Notes under the pieces: model-generated | Told to the model about the DNA's origin: nothing | Database searches by the model: none | Seen by the model: only the letters and a program-made list of their open reading frames with translations | Assembly: GCA_004151065.3 (NCBI GenBank) | Contig: NWUY0300004240.1 | Location: 6,561 to 31,835, forward strand | Source of the DNA: Larix sibirica | Lineage: Eukaryota > Streptophyta > Pinopsida > Pinales > Pinaceae | Length of the DNA: 25,275 bases | Direction of reading: 5' to 3' | Program-made: the position numbers and the translations under genes | Part shown: positions 9,147 through 18,940 of the stretch, one piece after another | Layout of the letters: every line of letters begins with the position of its first letter | Position numbering within the stretch: the first letter of the stretch is position 1

Positions 9147-10308
9147 ATGGCTATCTAATGGAGGGAAAGGAATCATCAGTTGATGGATCAACAAGTTGTG
9201 GATGATCCTAGCGCATTAGATTCCCTTTTCTAATGTGGTATGTTAGATTGTTTCCATTGTGAGGATATGTGAGCCCATCCATGGTTGCTCAACATGCTTA
9301 TACAATATTGGGATGTGGATTGAGAGGCATTTGTCATAGATGGATCTATCCTCACTATTGAGATAAAGGATATCTACTTCCTAACCAACTTATCTCGTCA
9401 TGGAGAGGTTGTGAACCTCAAATAAAGTCCTTGAGGAGGATACATAGTACAAGACTATGTCGACACATTTTGTAGTGTCGAGGCTAAGAACATCAGCGCT
9501 TAGTTTCCTATTGAGAGGATTACTAATATTGGTTTGATCAAGATCATAGTTCTCTCCATAGCAAGGGTGGTTAACTTGGGTTAACCTCAAATTTCCTCTA
9601 CACATATATGAATTATTTTTTCGAGTGTATGTGGCCTACAATATATTACTGGTGCTCAATTTTTTTTGGCAATCATATATGACCAGTGCTCAACTTGGTC
9701 GAGCAATTTTAAGTCTTAGTTGACTCGGTGTAGGACATGTGGTCTTATACTGTTTGGGTATGGAACTCTTCTAGTTTAATTCTTTCTGGAGAGAGTCCCA
9801 ACTATGCACCCTTATACTATCATGTCCCCATATGAACCTTGAGATCCATGCATGAGTGTACGAGGAGATATGATGAGGAGGCTAGGAGGTCAATAGGTCC
9901 TCCACGCTTTCAATGATGAGTTCTTTGATTGGTGGAGGTCTCATATTATAGCCATTGATGATTATCCATATGATTTGATGTATTTATGCTAGGATGATAA
10001 TTTGCCACTCCCACCAGATACCGCATTGGGGGAATATAGGAAAAATGTTTTTATTTTCAATGTTATTCAATTTTTATGGTTTATGAAGAGATATATATAT
10101 ATTTATGAATTTTCGTGTATATATGATTTTTTGTGAGAGGCTTATCTAAAACAATGTTTTCATATTCAATATCATGGCTCATTTTGGTCAGCATGTCCAT
10201 GCCACTGGAGGAGGCATCGTGAGGAGGAAGAAGGTCTGGTTGACATCGAGGCATCTCAAGCTCTTAACAACCTTGAGAGGAACATGGAAGGCTTAACCGA
10301 CCGGGTAC
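9147..10308 (+). pseudogene. ORF-E: decayed plant-mobile-domain-like ORF with coiled-coil tail
   Basis: A single plus-strand frame can be followed from an ATG at 9147 to about 10056 (about 300 codons). It has about 14 stops and no frameshift. Readable blocks are NHQLMDQQVVDDPSALDSLF (about 9177-9236), EAFVIDGSILTIEIKDIYFL then TNLSRHGEVVNL (about 9324-9420), FPIERITNIGL, FNDEFFDWWRSHIIAIDDYP (about 9909-9968) and NLPLPPDTALGEYRKN. The pattern W-x-E-x-F-G-x-LT-D-x-x-FLT-x-L-S-x-x-GE-V-x-L resembles the plant mobile domain (PMD, PF10536), known from MAIN/MAIL1 and from transposons; that link is inferred from spacing. After an AT-rich, poorly coding gap, a second stretch (10200-10308, another frame) reads EEEEGLVDIEASQALNNLER, a coiled coil. 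An N and an (ATT)n tract cut it off. It probably belongs to the T element ending at 10537. Confidence 0.6.
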
Positions 10309-10335
10309 NAATTATTATTATTATTATTATTATTA
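10309..10335. repeat. (ATT)n microsatellite with adjacent N
   Basis: About eight ATT units follow an ambiguous base at 10309. The N marks an uncertain base call or an unresolved repeat length, so the distance between ORF-E and the T terminus should not be trusted exactly. Confidence 0.9.
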
Positions 10336-10409
10336 CGCTTGTGATAATTATGTTGGTATATGCATGCTTTGTGTGTGTGGAATGATTTATTTTCCGATGT
10401 GTATTTTTA

Positions 10410-10537
10410 TTTTACATTTGCACACGCATTTAAATGTTCATGAATTTCGTAATATGGCAGTGAGGGTGAAATTTAAAATCCCTCACAGTTCATCATGTCC
10501 CTGTCGTTGGTGGGGATCGATGGGTGGGGACATGACA
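10410..10537 (+). mobile_element. 3' terminus of T-family element inserted in element B
   Basis: The end GGGGACATGACA (10526-10537) is the inverse of TGTAATGTCCCC at 25201 with 11 of 12 bases matching. Two hairpins lie just inside. GTGAGGG (10460-10466) pairs with CCCTCAC (10480-10486). CATGTCCC (10494-10501) pairs with GGGACATG (10527-10534). It aligns with the copy at 1-140. Directly after it, CCATG (10538-10542) matches CCATG at 25196-25200, just before the T start. TG...CA ends with a 5-bp target duplication are what an LTR retrotransposon leaves. The left end of this copy is not identified. Confidence 0.65.
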
Positions 10538-10542
10538 CCATG
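10538..10542. other. Target-site duplication CCATG of T in element B
   Basis: CCATG directly follows the T terminus and is also the start of the interrupted integrase B sequence on this side. The same five bases precede the T start at 25201. Putting the two flanks together restores an unbroken integrase codon order. Confidence 0.6.
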
Positions 10543-11200
10543 AGTCAACTAGAAAGGAGTGAAACTAGTAGCAACCTTAATCAAGGTTTGATAATCCCAC
10601 AGAGCGAGAAAACACATTAGATGCCAATTATTTTTATTTTTATTAATCATCCTCCAAAAAATGGTTGTCAAATATTTGTTAATTGATTTTACTTATCCCT
10701 TCACCTAAGGATAATAAGGAGATGATTCTTCTGGATGAAAACCCAACTTGGTAGCTAATCATGCCATCATCTTGCTTTGAAAGTGAATTCCATGATCACT
10801 GGCATCTCTCTAGGTACACCAAGCCTAGTGATGACCTTATCAAATATGGAGATTATTGTTGTTTCTCGTCGTTAGTGAAGGTAGGCATAGATTTGGAACA
10901 TTTAGTAAAGTATTCTATGGCTACAATGGTGTGCTTGTGGCCTTGTGCGGAAGTTAGGCTACACATTGTGCAATCTACACTCCACTTGGGACCAATGGTA
11001 ACAATAAGATATAATGGATTTGTATGCGTATGCATCTTTGCCATGTAAATATGGCATAGGTGACATTTCTTGACTGCTTCAACATAGTATTTGAAAATGG
11101 ATGTCCAAAAGTATCTAGCACATAAAATTTTCTAGGTAATAGGTATCCCAAAGAAATGAACGTAGGCTCCACTATGACAATCATTCCAAACCTTCTCAAA
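10538..11200 (-). pseudogene. Element B integrase (N-terminal zinc region, core, start of C-terminus)
   Basis: The minus strand shows the zinc-finger half VEAVKKCHLCHIYMAKMHTH (about 11025-11084), then the core with WSVDCTMCSLTSAQGHKHTI (first catalytic Asp, about 10970) and IEYFTKCSKSMPTF. A frame change leads to SDHGIHFQSKMM, with the second Asp at 10795-10797. SSPYYP*VKG*VKSINKYL follows, where the catalytic Glu has become Lys (AAA at 10687-10689). The last block, LALWDYQTLIKVATSFTPF, stops at the T junction (10538) after THG. The lost third catalytic residue, several stops and frameshifts, and the interruption make it inactive. The missing C-terminus corresponds to fragment C at 24789-25200. 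Confidence 0.9.
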
Positions 11201-11960
11201 ATATCTGTGAGTCAATCATCAACACAAAATAATATAAACCCCATGACGATACAAAGTGTCATCAACAATAAGGTATCTCTTTTCGCAATGATGAATCCAC
11301 CAACGTTCATCATGAGGAGTGAGAAGGGAACCTTTGGGTATAGAGATACACTTGGATGTCTTCATACTAAGAGTCATTATAGGCAATATGGAAGAAATGT
11401 TGCTTGGGAAAAGACTCGATTTCAAATTACTCTTCATCATCGTGGGGAAACCCCAAATGATTTCAACGAATGCAAGAGAGTTTTTTTACTTGTCCGATGC
11501 AAAATCTAGATCAAATTCCTACAAAATTACAATCCATTTGGAATACTTGCCCCTGATTATCTATTGGGTCAAGATATGCTAAAAATGATTAATTTATGGA
11601 ATAAGAACTATATGTCAAAGGAGAATGTAATGTGAGAGTCTTTGGAGAGCATGAAATCTTTCCAAATCCAACTTCTACACATGCAAGTAACACAGTTCGG
11701 GTCTAGCAAGACTCTTGCTTAAATAGTATATTACATGTCTTGATGCAAATAGTGTTCCTAAACCTTGACAATACCAATGGTAAATTTAGATGTTTCCAGG
11801 TATAGAAGGAAATATTTACTATAGTCGGGTGGATCGACTAATGGGGCTAACATAAGGGCCTCTTTCGAGCCTTCAAATGATCATTCAATGGTGTCATCCC
11901 ACTTAAAAGGGACCCATTTTTTGAAAGGGTGCATAAAACCGTTTTTCACCTTAGCACAAG
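11200..11960 (-). pseudogene. Element B RNase H and RNase H-integrase linker (degraded)
   Basis: The best readable part is the linker: FASDKLKNSLAFVEIIWGF (about 11450-11505), then CEKRYLIVDDTLYRHGVY (about 11229-11285), the usual region just before the integrase zinc finger in gypsy polyproteins. Between 11500 and 11960 the RNase H domain is shifted between frames: IIRGKYSKWIVIL near 11530, and a start resembling PPDYSKYFLLYLE near 11800-11840. The catalytic acidic residues cannot be placed with confidence. Confidence 0.7.
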
Positions 11961-12640
11961 GGAGGAAACTGAACTATTGCCTTAACCTTAAAGGGATCGA
12001 CCATGATCCCATACTTTGATACATTGAAACCAAGTAACCTCCCAATGACAACACACAAATGCACTTATTTGGGTTTAACAAAATATTGTAGAAATGAAAT
12101 CTGTCAAAATGCGTGCATGTGAGTTCGATGAACTTATCTTCTTCTAGATAGAAAATCCAAGTCATCCAAGTAGGATTCAACAATATGCTTAATGCCATGG
12201 AAGGAATAATACACACCCCACTAGAACATGGCTTCAAAATTTTTAAGGTTGAATTTCATCTTCTAATAAGAAAAGGTACCCCAAGGATAGATAAATGCAA
12301 TCTAATGTTGATCCTCTAAGAATATATATATATGATTATAGATAGAAAATCAATCCATGAAGGAAAAGATTTCACTTCTAACACATGCATCAATAATTTG
12401 ATCTATGAATGGAGTAGGATAATTGCCCTTAAAAAAAAACTTTATTCAGATCACAAAAATTAGTACAAATGCAAATAGTGCCTTTCTTCATATCTACAAG
12501 AATAGGATTGGATACCCATTTAGTGAGAGGAAATAGGGAGATAAAACTAACATTAATAGTTTTTCTACTTCTGCCTTGATGATTGCTACTTTTCGAGGGT
12601 TCACCGATCTTAAATTTCGTCGAGCGGGATTTTCATTTTC
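11960..12640 (-). pseudogene. Element B reverse transcriptase
   Basis: The minus strand carries the diagnostic motifs in order. There is WVSNPILVDMKKGTICICTN then FCDLNK (about 12460-12530), then motif A SEIFSFMD*FSIYNHI with the catalytic Asp kept (GAT at 12353-12355) and a TGA stop right after it. GTFSY*KMKFNLKN follows near 12270, and motif C ESYLDDLDFLSRRR with both Asp kept (YLDD at 12161-12172). Motifs A and C are in the same frame. The connection end reads FYNILLNPNKCICV (about 12050-12095). In life it would copy element RNA into cDNA in virus-like particles. At least four stops and several frameshifts abolish it. Confidence 0.9.
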
Positions 12641-13537
12641 ATAAGTTTTGATCTCGTGTTTAACAATCTAAGGGTCAATCCCTAGCATTTCTTCATAGCT
12701 CCAAGTGAAAACATGACGAAATTCCTTGAAGCGAGGAGTATATATTTTAACTTCTTCAAGAGAAATTCTCTTTCTATCACGATGTTTTCCATAATGTTTA
12801 GGTTTTTAAAGATGTCAATTTGCATGGTATTCAATATACTCATTATATTCCTCTCGACATATATCTCATTAAGCGAGAGGGAAATTTCCTCCTAATTGAA
12901 ATCTCCAGAAGTGGTCAAACTCTTTTCTTTAGCTTCCAACTTACTTAATTCAAGAAGGAAATATGGTTGATGATGCATATCCTACCAAGGTCTCTTGTAA
13001 CTAGTCATAGATTTGATAATAGATTTATCAAAAGGAAATACCATGTCTAAGAAGTCCTACATAGTAGGATAACTGAAGGCCCAAATGGGTGAATGGAAAA
13101 TGATCAACGTATATAGTCGCTAATTGAATAACTTGGTAAGCAATCTCCATTGTAGAAAACAACATTCCTTGTCCAATACATCCATTTTCATTTGTCAAGG
13201 TAAACAAATCGTTAGAATCCAAGGATCTGTCCAAGTAATATTTTTTAAATGACATCAAGTACTATACATCGATACTCCTACTTGAGAATGCATCCCTAGG
13301 ATCTATAACAACTTACAAAATCACATATATTGGACAATAATCGATATAGGAAATGGGCATAGGAAGATCTAAAGTTGCCATCATAGTGGAATACAATCCA
13401 ACACCCATATTTTCGCACACCCTCATGGAATTATCAACCAATGATAAATTAGATCATGTGGAAATAATTGGATGTGATCTACAACATGACAACTAGTTAA
13501 TAGTGACGATATGTATCTAGTGGTGGAAGAAAATCAA
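12641..13537 (-). pseudogene. Element B protease-RT spacer (degraded)
   Basis: Position agrees with the region between retropepsin and reverse transcriptase. Fragments near 12800-12900 (EEISLSLNEIYVE) and near 12620-12680 fit the segment leading into the RT fingers, with several frame changes. A 76-codon minus frame (13028-13258) shows no motif I know. The boundaries are arbitrary. Confidence 0.5.
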
Positions 13538-13960
13538 TCAAAACAATGCTGATACTACAACAATCATAGCATACATCCAACTATGTCCTAGAAGGAGGTT
13601 AGAATCTAATAGAGCATTGAGAACCTCAACATCCATTAATAAGGTTTTCCCCTCCAACTCAAATGAGAATGAGGGGATGATTCCATGATGTATGAAAGAG
13701 AAACCATTGAAAATTGTTAACATAGCGGGAGAAGCGGCAATCTTTGGAGAACCCAAGGATATCCAACAAGATAGAGACGATGGAACACATCAATGCTCCT
13801 TCATCGACCAACAATCTTGAAAATGTTAGTACAGTGCAATAAGACATAAATATTAAATATGGCGTGATAACGAAGGCTTGGTTTATAATCGTATTCATCA
13901 AATTTTATTAAATGGGTGGTAGACCAATGAAAACCAACAATGGCCAACAATAATGCATTT
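13538..13960 (-). pseudogene. Element B aspartic protease (retropepsin)
   Basis: The active-site region reads RLLVDEGALMC (about 13795-13827). The catalytic Asp and Gly are present, with Glu where Ser, Thr or Asn is usual. After a frameshift the flap and C-terminal part continue in one 72-codon frame (13538-13756): GSPKIAASPAMLTIFNGFSF, then GKTLLMDVEVLNALLDSNLL and LGHSWMYAM. The last is the hydrophobic-hydrophobic-Gly motif that closes the retropepsin fold. The enzyme would cut the Gag-Pol polyprotein. The frameshift breaks the domain in two. Confidence 0.82.
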
Positions 13961-14052
13961 CGTTGCACAAGGAAAGTTTGAATAACATCCAATGATAGCA
14001 TGGCACATGGAACCTAGGCTAAGTTCTTAAAAATACTGTAATTTTGGGTAGC

Positions 14053-14430
14053 TCAGGCTTTAGGATTATGCACAAATCCCCTCAATATGCCCATCAAAGT
14101 GTGGTGCATCACATCAACTGTCAATATATCTATATAAAGAGGGGGCAATGGTTGCAATGTAGATGTTTCTTTGTCTTTTGAAATGAATTCATCGACATCA
14201 TAATCATGCACTATAGTTTGAAAATTAATCTCTTGCTCACACATGTAAAATTTAAAATTTGATGAATTCCCCCCCTTGAGGAGGGTCACCTCATTTACCA
14301 CTAGAAGATGTGCGAGGTTATTTGGGACACCAACAATTAATTGTTGATCCTGTAGAGAGAAAGGATTCATAAGAACAAAATATTGTTGAGGCACTTTCCA
14401 TTGTCCCAACAAGTGTTGAGATTCCTCCAT
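14053..14430 (-). pseudogene. Element B gag-protease linker ORF
   Basis: An open minus frame of 125 codons has no stop. It includes VPQQYFVLMNPFSLQDQQLI and a Leu/Pro-rich end (STLQPLPPLYIDILTV). It sits between gag and protease remnants, where gypsy polyproteins are poorly conserved. I know no motif in it. A zinc knuckle was not found between this and gag. Confidence 0.5.
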
Positions 14431-14639
14431 TTCGGTGCATTGATGAGTAAGTCATATTGACATAACTTACTATAAAGTTGGCCTTCTTTTTCTCTTTTTC
14501 ACCCCCACTAACATTGTTACTGTTATTATTTCTAGGCCCTTTGTTAGAATTTTTATTCTTTCTCTCTGATTTGCTAGTTCCCTTATGATTAAATCTATGA
14601 ACCCAATGGACATCAGAGGTTTACATAGGGTGTAAGGTA

Positions 14640-15260
14640 CTAGGATTCATGCCCCTGGAAATGTATGAACATAATGATTTCACGGACCAATCAACTAAGA
14701 TCTCATCATCGATTTTCCTTTTTATCATGCAACACCTCCTTATCCATTCATGAATGTGAAAAAAATGTGGGTGGCAATGTTTTCTCTGAACAATGTCAAT
14801 AATTCTATACCCATGTCTTATAGGAATGAAAAATTACTATCAGTTGATGTTGGAAGTTCAATATACCATTTTGTGGAAGTCCTCATCAAGGTTTGTTGGA
14901 AAAGCCCAGTCTAATATTATCATCCATCAATGAGTTATATGAATACCATAGACAAAATGTCATTACATGATTAGCATGAGCTTCTCTACCTTTTACTTTG
15001 AATTTTGGGATATCCAAATGTAACTTGGTGGGATGATAGGCCAATTCAAGATATGTTACATTGGATCATTTGTAACTTTTTCAAATCTAGAAGATTTAAT
15101 GTTGCTAGAAATGACAATTTACTTTGAGCAAACAAGTTTCAAGTGTTATGGGTTTCACCCATTATCAGATTGCACATCATATTGCTACCAAAGAAGCTTC
15201 CCATTGAAGAGTCTCTACTCCCAAGGGAATAAGATTAGCACATTTGGAACCTAGTGTTTT
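14640..15260 (-). pseudogene. Element B gag (capsid region)
   Basis: Two readable minus-strand blocks carry a plant gypsy gag pattern. The first is KLHLDIPKFKVKGREAHANH then VMTFCLWYSYNSLMDDNIRL (about 14900-15025, ending in two stops). The second is FFHIHEWIRRCCMIKRKIDD then EILVDWSVKSLCSYISRG (about 14650-14765, open for about 40 codons). The order I-P-K-F ... H-x-x-x-F ... R-L ... H-E-W-x-R-R matches the retrotransposon gag domain family (PF03732-like); this is inference from pattern. The middle segment is scrambled by frameshifts. Gag would form the virus-like particle. Confidence 0.75.
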
Positions 15261-15499
15261 TTGAAAAGACACCACTCATCAAATTCCCTATTCCTTGAAA
15301 GATGAGACTTCTGGATGGTATGATAGTCGACAGAAAGTAGTCTCTACCTAATGAGGGTTTGGATGCAGGAATGTGTCTACCTCCAAATGAAAATGGGATA
15401 GAAAACATTCTTGTTGGTACATTTGGGTTGGGAAATATAGTGGGTCACTAACATTGAACGCAAACATCTTAAAGAAGGAACTCCACAAGAAAAGGGGCT

Positions 15500-15800
15500 T
15501 CTAATTTAAGGAGCAATGGTTGATGCACCAATTCCACTAATAGGGGTAACCAAAGGTCTAGCTCCTATCAAAGTCTCTCTGACATGAGGATTGATGCCCC
15601 CTATGGAAATAATAGACACATGAGGGTTAATTCCCACTATAGGGACACTATATGAGGGGGTAAAATTCCCCCAAACAACCGATATATTAGTGGTAGTGCT
15701 CATGATGTTCCATTGATACAAAATAGTAAGATGTGCGACATGATCTCTATGAGAGAATTTGTGTGCATGCAAGGGAAGAGGACTCTGAAAGTAAATGAGG
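15500..15800 (-). pseudogene. Element B gag N-terminal repeat region
   Basis: An 88-codon minus frame (15506-15772) contains imperfect repeats: GINPHVSIISIGG, then GINPHVRETLIGARPL. It is rich in Gly, Ile and Pro. It lies upstream of the gag capsid blocks on the same strand and fits a low-complexity gag N-terminus. No function is assignable. Confidence 0.45.
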
Positions 15801-16000
15801 GGTGGATTGAAATTTTTAGATGATGGACCAAGAATATATTTGATCTCAAGGCATCCAAAATCATCATAGGGGGGAGCGATATCCCTTCCAGGAATAGGTC
15901 CTATTAAATCCCTTCAATTAATTTTCCCTTTAGGATTTTGATCTTCTCCTAATTGAACATCCCTTTTGGGATTGTTCACAACAACTTGTTTATTTTGTTT

Positions 16001-17050
16001 TGACTCACTAGGGGGTGGTTCAAGGTTAAGTATTCACCTACTAGTAGGCAGATCCATTCTTTTAGGTGAAATATCCTTGGTCCTTCAAAAGCGATGAATT
16101 GATCAATCACCTTGAACTGACTAACACCAACAAGCACAACCTAGGAAAGCTACTTACCAACAAAATCTCTTCACTAAAAATTCTTAAGATATTTACAACA
16201 AACACCAATACTCTCTCAAAGATATATTTCAAGGTAATTAAGCCCCAAAAATTGTTTCAATGAAGATGCAATTTTTTTTTTTGAAAGTTAGCCTAGGATG
16301 ATGATGATCTAAGTCCAGCTAATGTAGGAAATAGAGAAAATTACAGTAATCCTCTCACAACAATCACACGAGGTGCAAGTACTCTCACAAAGACAAGCAC
16401 CCTACATGGGAGCTAGGGTGGACGTCGAGTCTAAACCAGGTACAACAAGTACCTCCAACTTGTAGTCACTGAGGAAAGAGCCTAAAGAAGGGAAACCATG
16501 GCTACCACTTCATAGAGAGATAGTAAAGCATAACAATCATGGCTCATGTTCTTGTGTATGGGAAGGGAATGCAGGATCAAGTCCTAGATCTAAAACTTCA
16601 AATAGATATGGTGTTACCCCTAGGACTTGCCACTTCACCTAAATTTATTACATATACATATCCTACTAAACATAAAAAGAGGGGAAAATCCATGTATTTT
16701 CTTAGATTGACCTAATTATTGATGCTCATGTAAGGCGCACTTTCCCAACATTTATCACCTTGCTTTCACCCCAAAATGTAAGATGTAATTTATACATGAC
16801 GATGAGGCTAGAAACCTGATGTAATGGTCTGGATGACCAAGCATATTGTAAATATTCACTTTGATGATAATAATATAAAAATCCACTCCTAGCTATGAGG
16901 GGAAGAAATGAAGAAACAAGAATGGGGGGCTATGATTCCACGAGAGGAGCAAATGTAAGGGGAGGTATAGGGAAAGACCCTAGTCACCTAGTTATCCTAA
17001 ATATTGGTTATTATATTTTGAACACATTTCTTAAACTTTAGCCTAATTGG
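16001..17050. other. Anonymous stretch above element B
   Basis: This should hold the leader and 5' LTR of element B on the minus strand, but I see no clear TG...CA pair, no TATA plus primer-site pair and no repeated segment matching another place in the window. A poly-T tract lies at about 16270-16282. No recognised gene is present; a 65-codon plus frame at 16066-16263 is Asn/Lys-rich and probably chance. Confidence 0.4.
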
Positions 17051-17054
17051 GTTT

Positions 17055-18220
17055 AAGGGGGAGTTCAAGTGGAGTTTCATTGAGTGCCACTTGTTAAGGT
17101 AATGCCAATCATATATCTTGTGGAAATTCATATGTAAGGGGGACCATTCTGATAATTTGATCATTCAAGGTTTTGTTAAGGGGTATTTTGTACCATTCGA
17201 TATCATTCTCTATCATTGGGAAATTCTTATAAGAGCATTGGAGGTTCTTTTGAGATCATTGAATCCATTTTGCAACTCACTTAAGTCCACATTGATAAAA
17301 AAAATCCTAGTTATCTTGATAAACTGGTGCTTGGGGATTGGTGCTCAGAAGATAGGAAATCTAGCCTGCATTGTGACATCCCTAGAGATTTGTCATAGAG
17401 ACTTCCTGGATGACCTGTGATAAAGTGTCAGAAGCGGATGGGGAAATATTGAGGGACTATAGAGAAGAGAAAGAGGTACCATCCTTGATGTTGTGCATGC
17501 TAATGAGGAATGAATGAAAGGATGGGGTCAACTACGAAGGGGGTTTTCTGCACCACTTGGGTGTAGATGATAGGTTCCCTTGGGTGAGGTAGTGATCTAG
17601 GTTGAGTGTGGCTGATATGAGAAGAAAAGAAGTGGAAATCCACCCCTCCTGGAATGATATCCCCGAATTAGGGGTGGCCTCTATAAAATATATATAAGGC
17701 TTGATAGAGAGCCTAAGGATGGGTGGAACATCCTTTACCCACAAATCGTTTGGATAATAATTGCAAAGATAAGTTCTTATATATGTGTTCACTGTTGATG
17801 CTATGAATATGATATATTATTTTTACTTAATTGAATGAATTGTTTTGAATATTAATCTAAGCATGGTTTCATGTTTAATGGCATTATTGCATTGCATAAT
17901 TTGTACAGATTATATGGTTTTATATGTTTTCTATGCATGTGTTATTTTAGTTGTAAAATGTTTAATTTAGAAGGCATATGGATTATTTAAGCTTGGTATC
18001 AAAACATGAATTTGATGAATTTAAGCCAAGTTAAGAATACCTCATGGACTTTTAAGGGGAATTGAGGCTTTTGGGTGTGTGATAATTTGGTATTAGAGTT
18101 GTCTAGTACTGCACAAAGTTGATATTAGTGAGTAACAATTTAGGAACACAATTGGAGTACCCCTCCACCTTGATGGTTAAGTAGAGGGTGGTCGAGTATG
18201 CCACAACTTGGTATCAAATA
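17055..18220 (+). mobile_element. Candidate plus-strand LTR with primer-site-like ends
   Basis: A purine tract AAGGGGGAG (17055-17063) precedes the stretch. A strong TATA motif (TATAAAATATATATAAGG, 17682-17699) sits 620 bases in, as in U3/R. Three sequences resembling the plant initiator-tRNA-Met primer site (TGGTATCAGAGC) follow. They are at 17994 (TGGTATCAAAAC), 18088 (TGGTATTAGAGT, two C-to-T differences) and 18209 (TGGTATCAAATA, just after a CA). The signals fit an LTR and leader on the plus strand, but I could not fix the ends or find a partner LTR. A purine tract before and a primer site after would not both flank a simple single LTR, so this may be a composite or rearranged end. A 100-codon plus frame inside (17118-17420) matches nothing known. 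Confidence 0.35.
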
Positions 18221-18940
18221 TAGGGTTGTAGAACTATGACTGCAATAGGACATAGTTTGGTTTCTCATAAATTGCACAATTTGTTTTGTGGAATTGATTT
18301 AGACAACGAGTTGGAGAAATGGCATTAAACCCTCAATCAGTTCAATTCAGGCCCTAATTAGGACAATAGGGTAATGGTTTGAGTTTGGGATAGGAATGGA
18401 ATCCTTGGACATGCCATCCTTGAGATTCATGGTGAATTTGAGCAAGAAATGGCCTTTTTGTCAATTGTCAGAAGTCGTAGTGATAGCATTTCACCAAGTG
18501 ATTGACATAAGACAAGTTGGAAATGGGGTGCCATGTGTTAAGCATTGTACGCCATCTATTGACCAAAGAGGTTCCATGTGTAATGTTTCCAAAGCCACGT
18601 GTCAGGGCCCTCACTATAAATATATACATATTAAACTATGGAAAAATCATGAAAATTCAAGTCCTTTAAGACAATTTGGTTCCCACACGTGCCACATGGA
18701 AGAGGTTAAGTGGAAGTGCCACATAGACAAGTAGTGATGTGGAGAAACCATGTGGACTACAGTGATGTTATGAGGACCAACCATGTCAAAAAAAGTGCAT
18801 AGGTGGCAAGGTCTAAGAGATTTATTGGCATCTAGGTGGATTTGAGTGGACACAAGAAGATCGTGGTTTGCCATGAATGACCAGTATTAACTTGAGCAAA
18901 TATTCAAGTGTATATATAGATCAAGATTTATCAAAGGGGG
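18221..18940 (+). other. Unassigned leader-like stretch with promoter-like signals
   Basis: A short frame starts at ATG 18319 (MALNPQSVQFRP, then stop) about 100 bases after the last primer-like site; it could be a gag start but is too short to judge. A 112-codon plus frame (18396-18734) shows no motif I recognise. CACGTG (18596-18601) lies 14 bases before TATAAATATATA (18615-18626), a G-box plus TATA arrangement of the kind found in plant promoters or LTR U3 regions. A second TATA-like run is near 18910. A purine tract CAAAGGGGG ends at 18940, followed by TGTCGC, so another LTR could begin at 18944. Confidence 0.3.

Larger units (their letters stand above)
10538..16000 (-). mobile_element. 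Element B: near-complete dead Ty3/gypsy body (gag-PR-RT-RH-INT)
   Basis: Minus-strand remnants follow the canonical Ty3/gypsy order: gag (about 15260-14640), protease (about 13960-13538), reverse transcriptase (about 12640-11960), RNase H and linker (to about 11200) and integrase (to 10538). Integrase after RNase H separates it from copia. No chromodomain is seen, which would suit the non-chromoviral (OTA: Tat/Athila-like) branch, but I cannot fix the clade. Many frameshifts and stops make it inactive. Its 3' end is interrupted by T at 10538. The 5' LTR should lie above 16000, but I could not define it. Confidence 0.85.

Noticed and set aside
11156-11509. A 117-codon plus-strand frame
   Set aside because: It overlies the RNase H-integrase linker and integrase zinc region of element B, which are readable on the minus strand.
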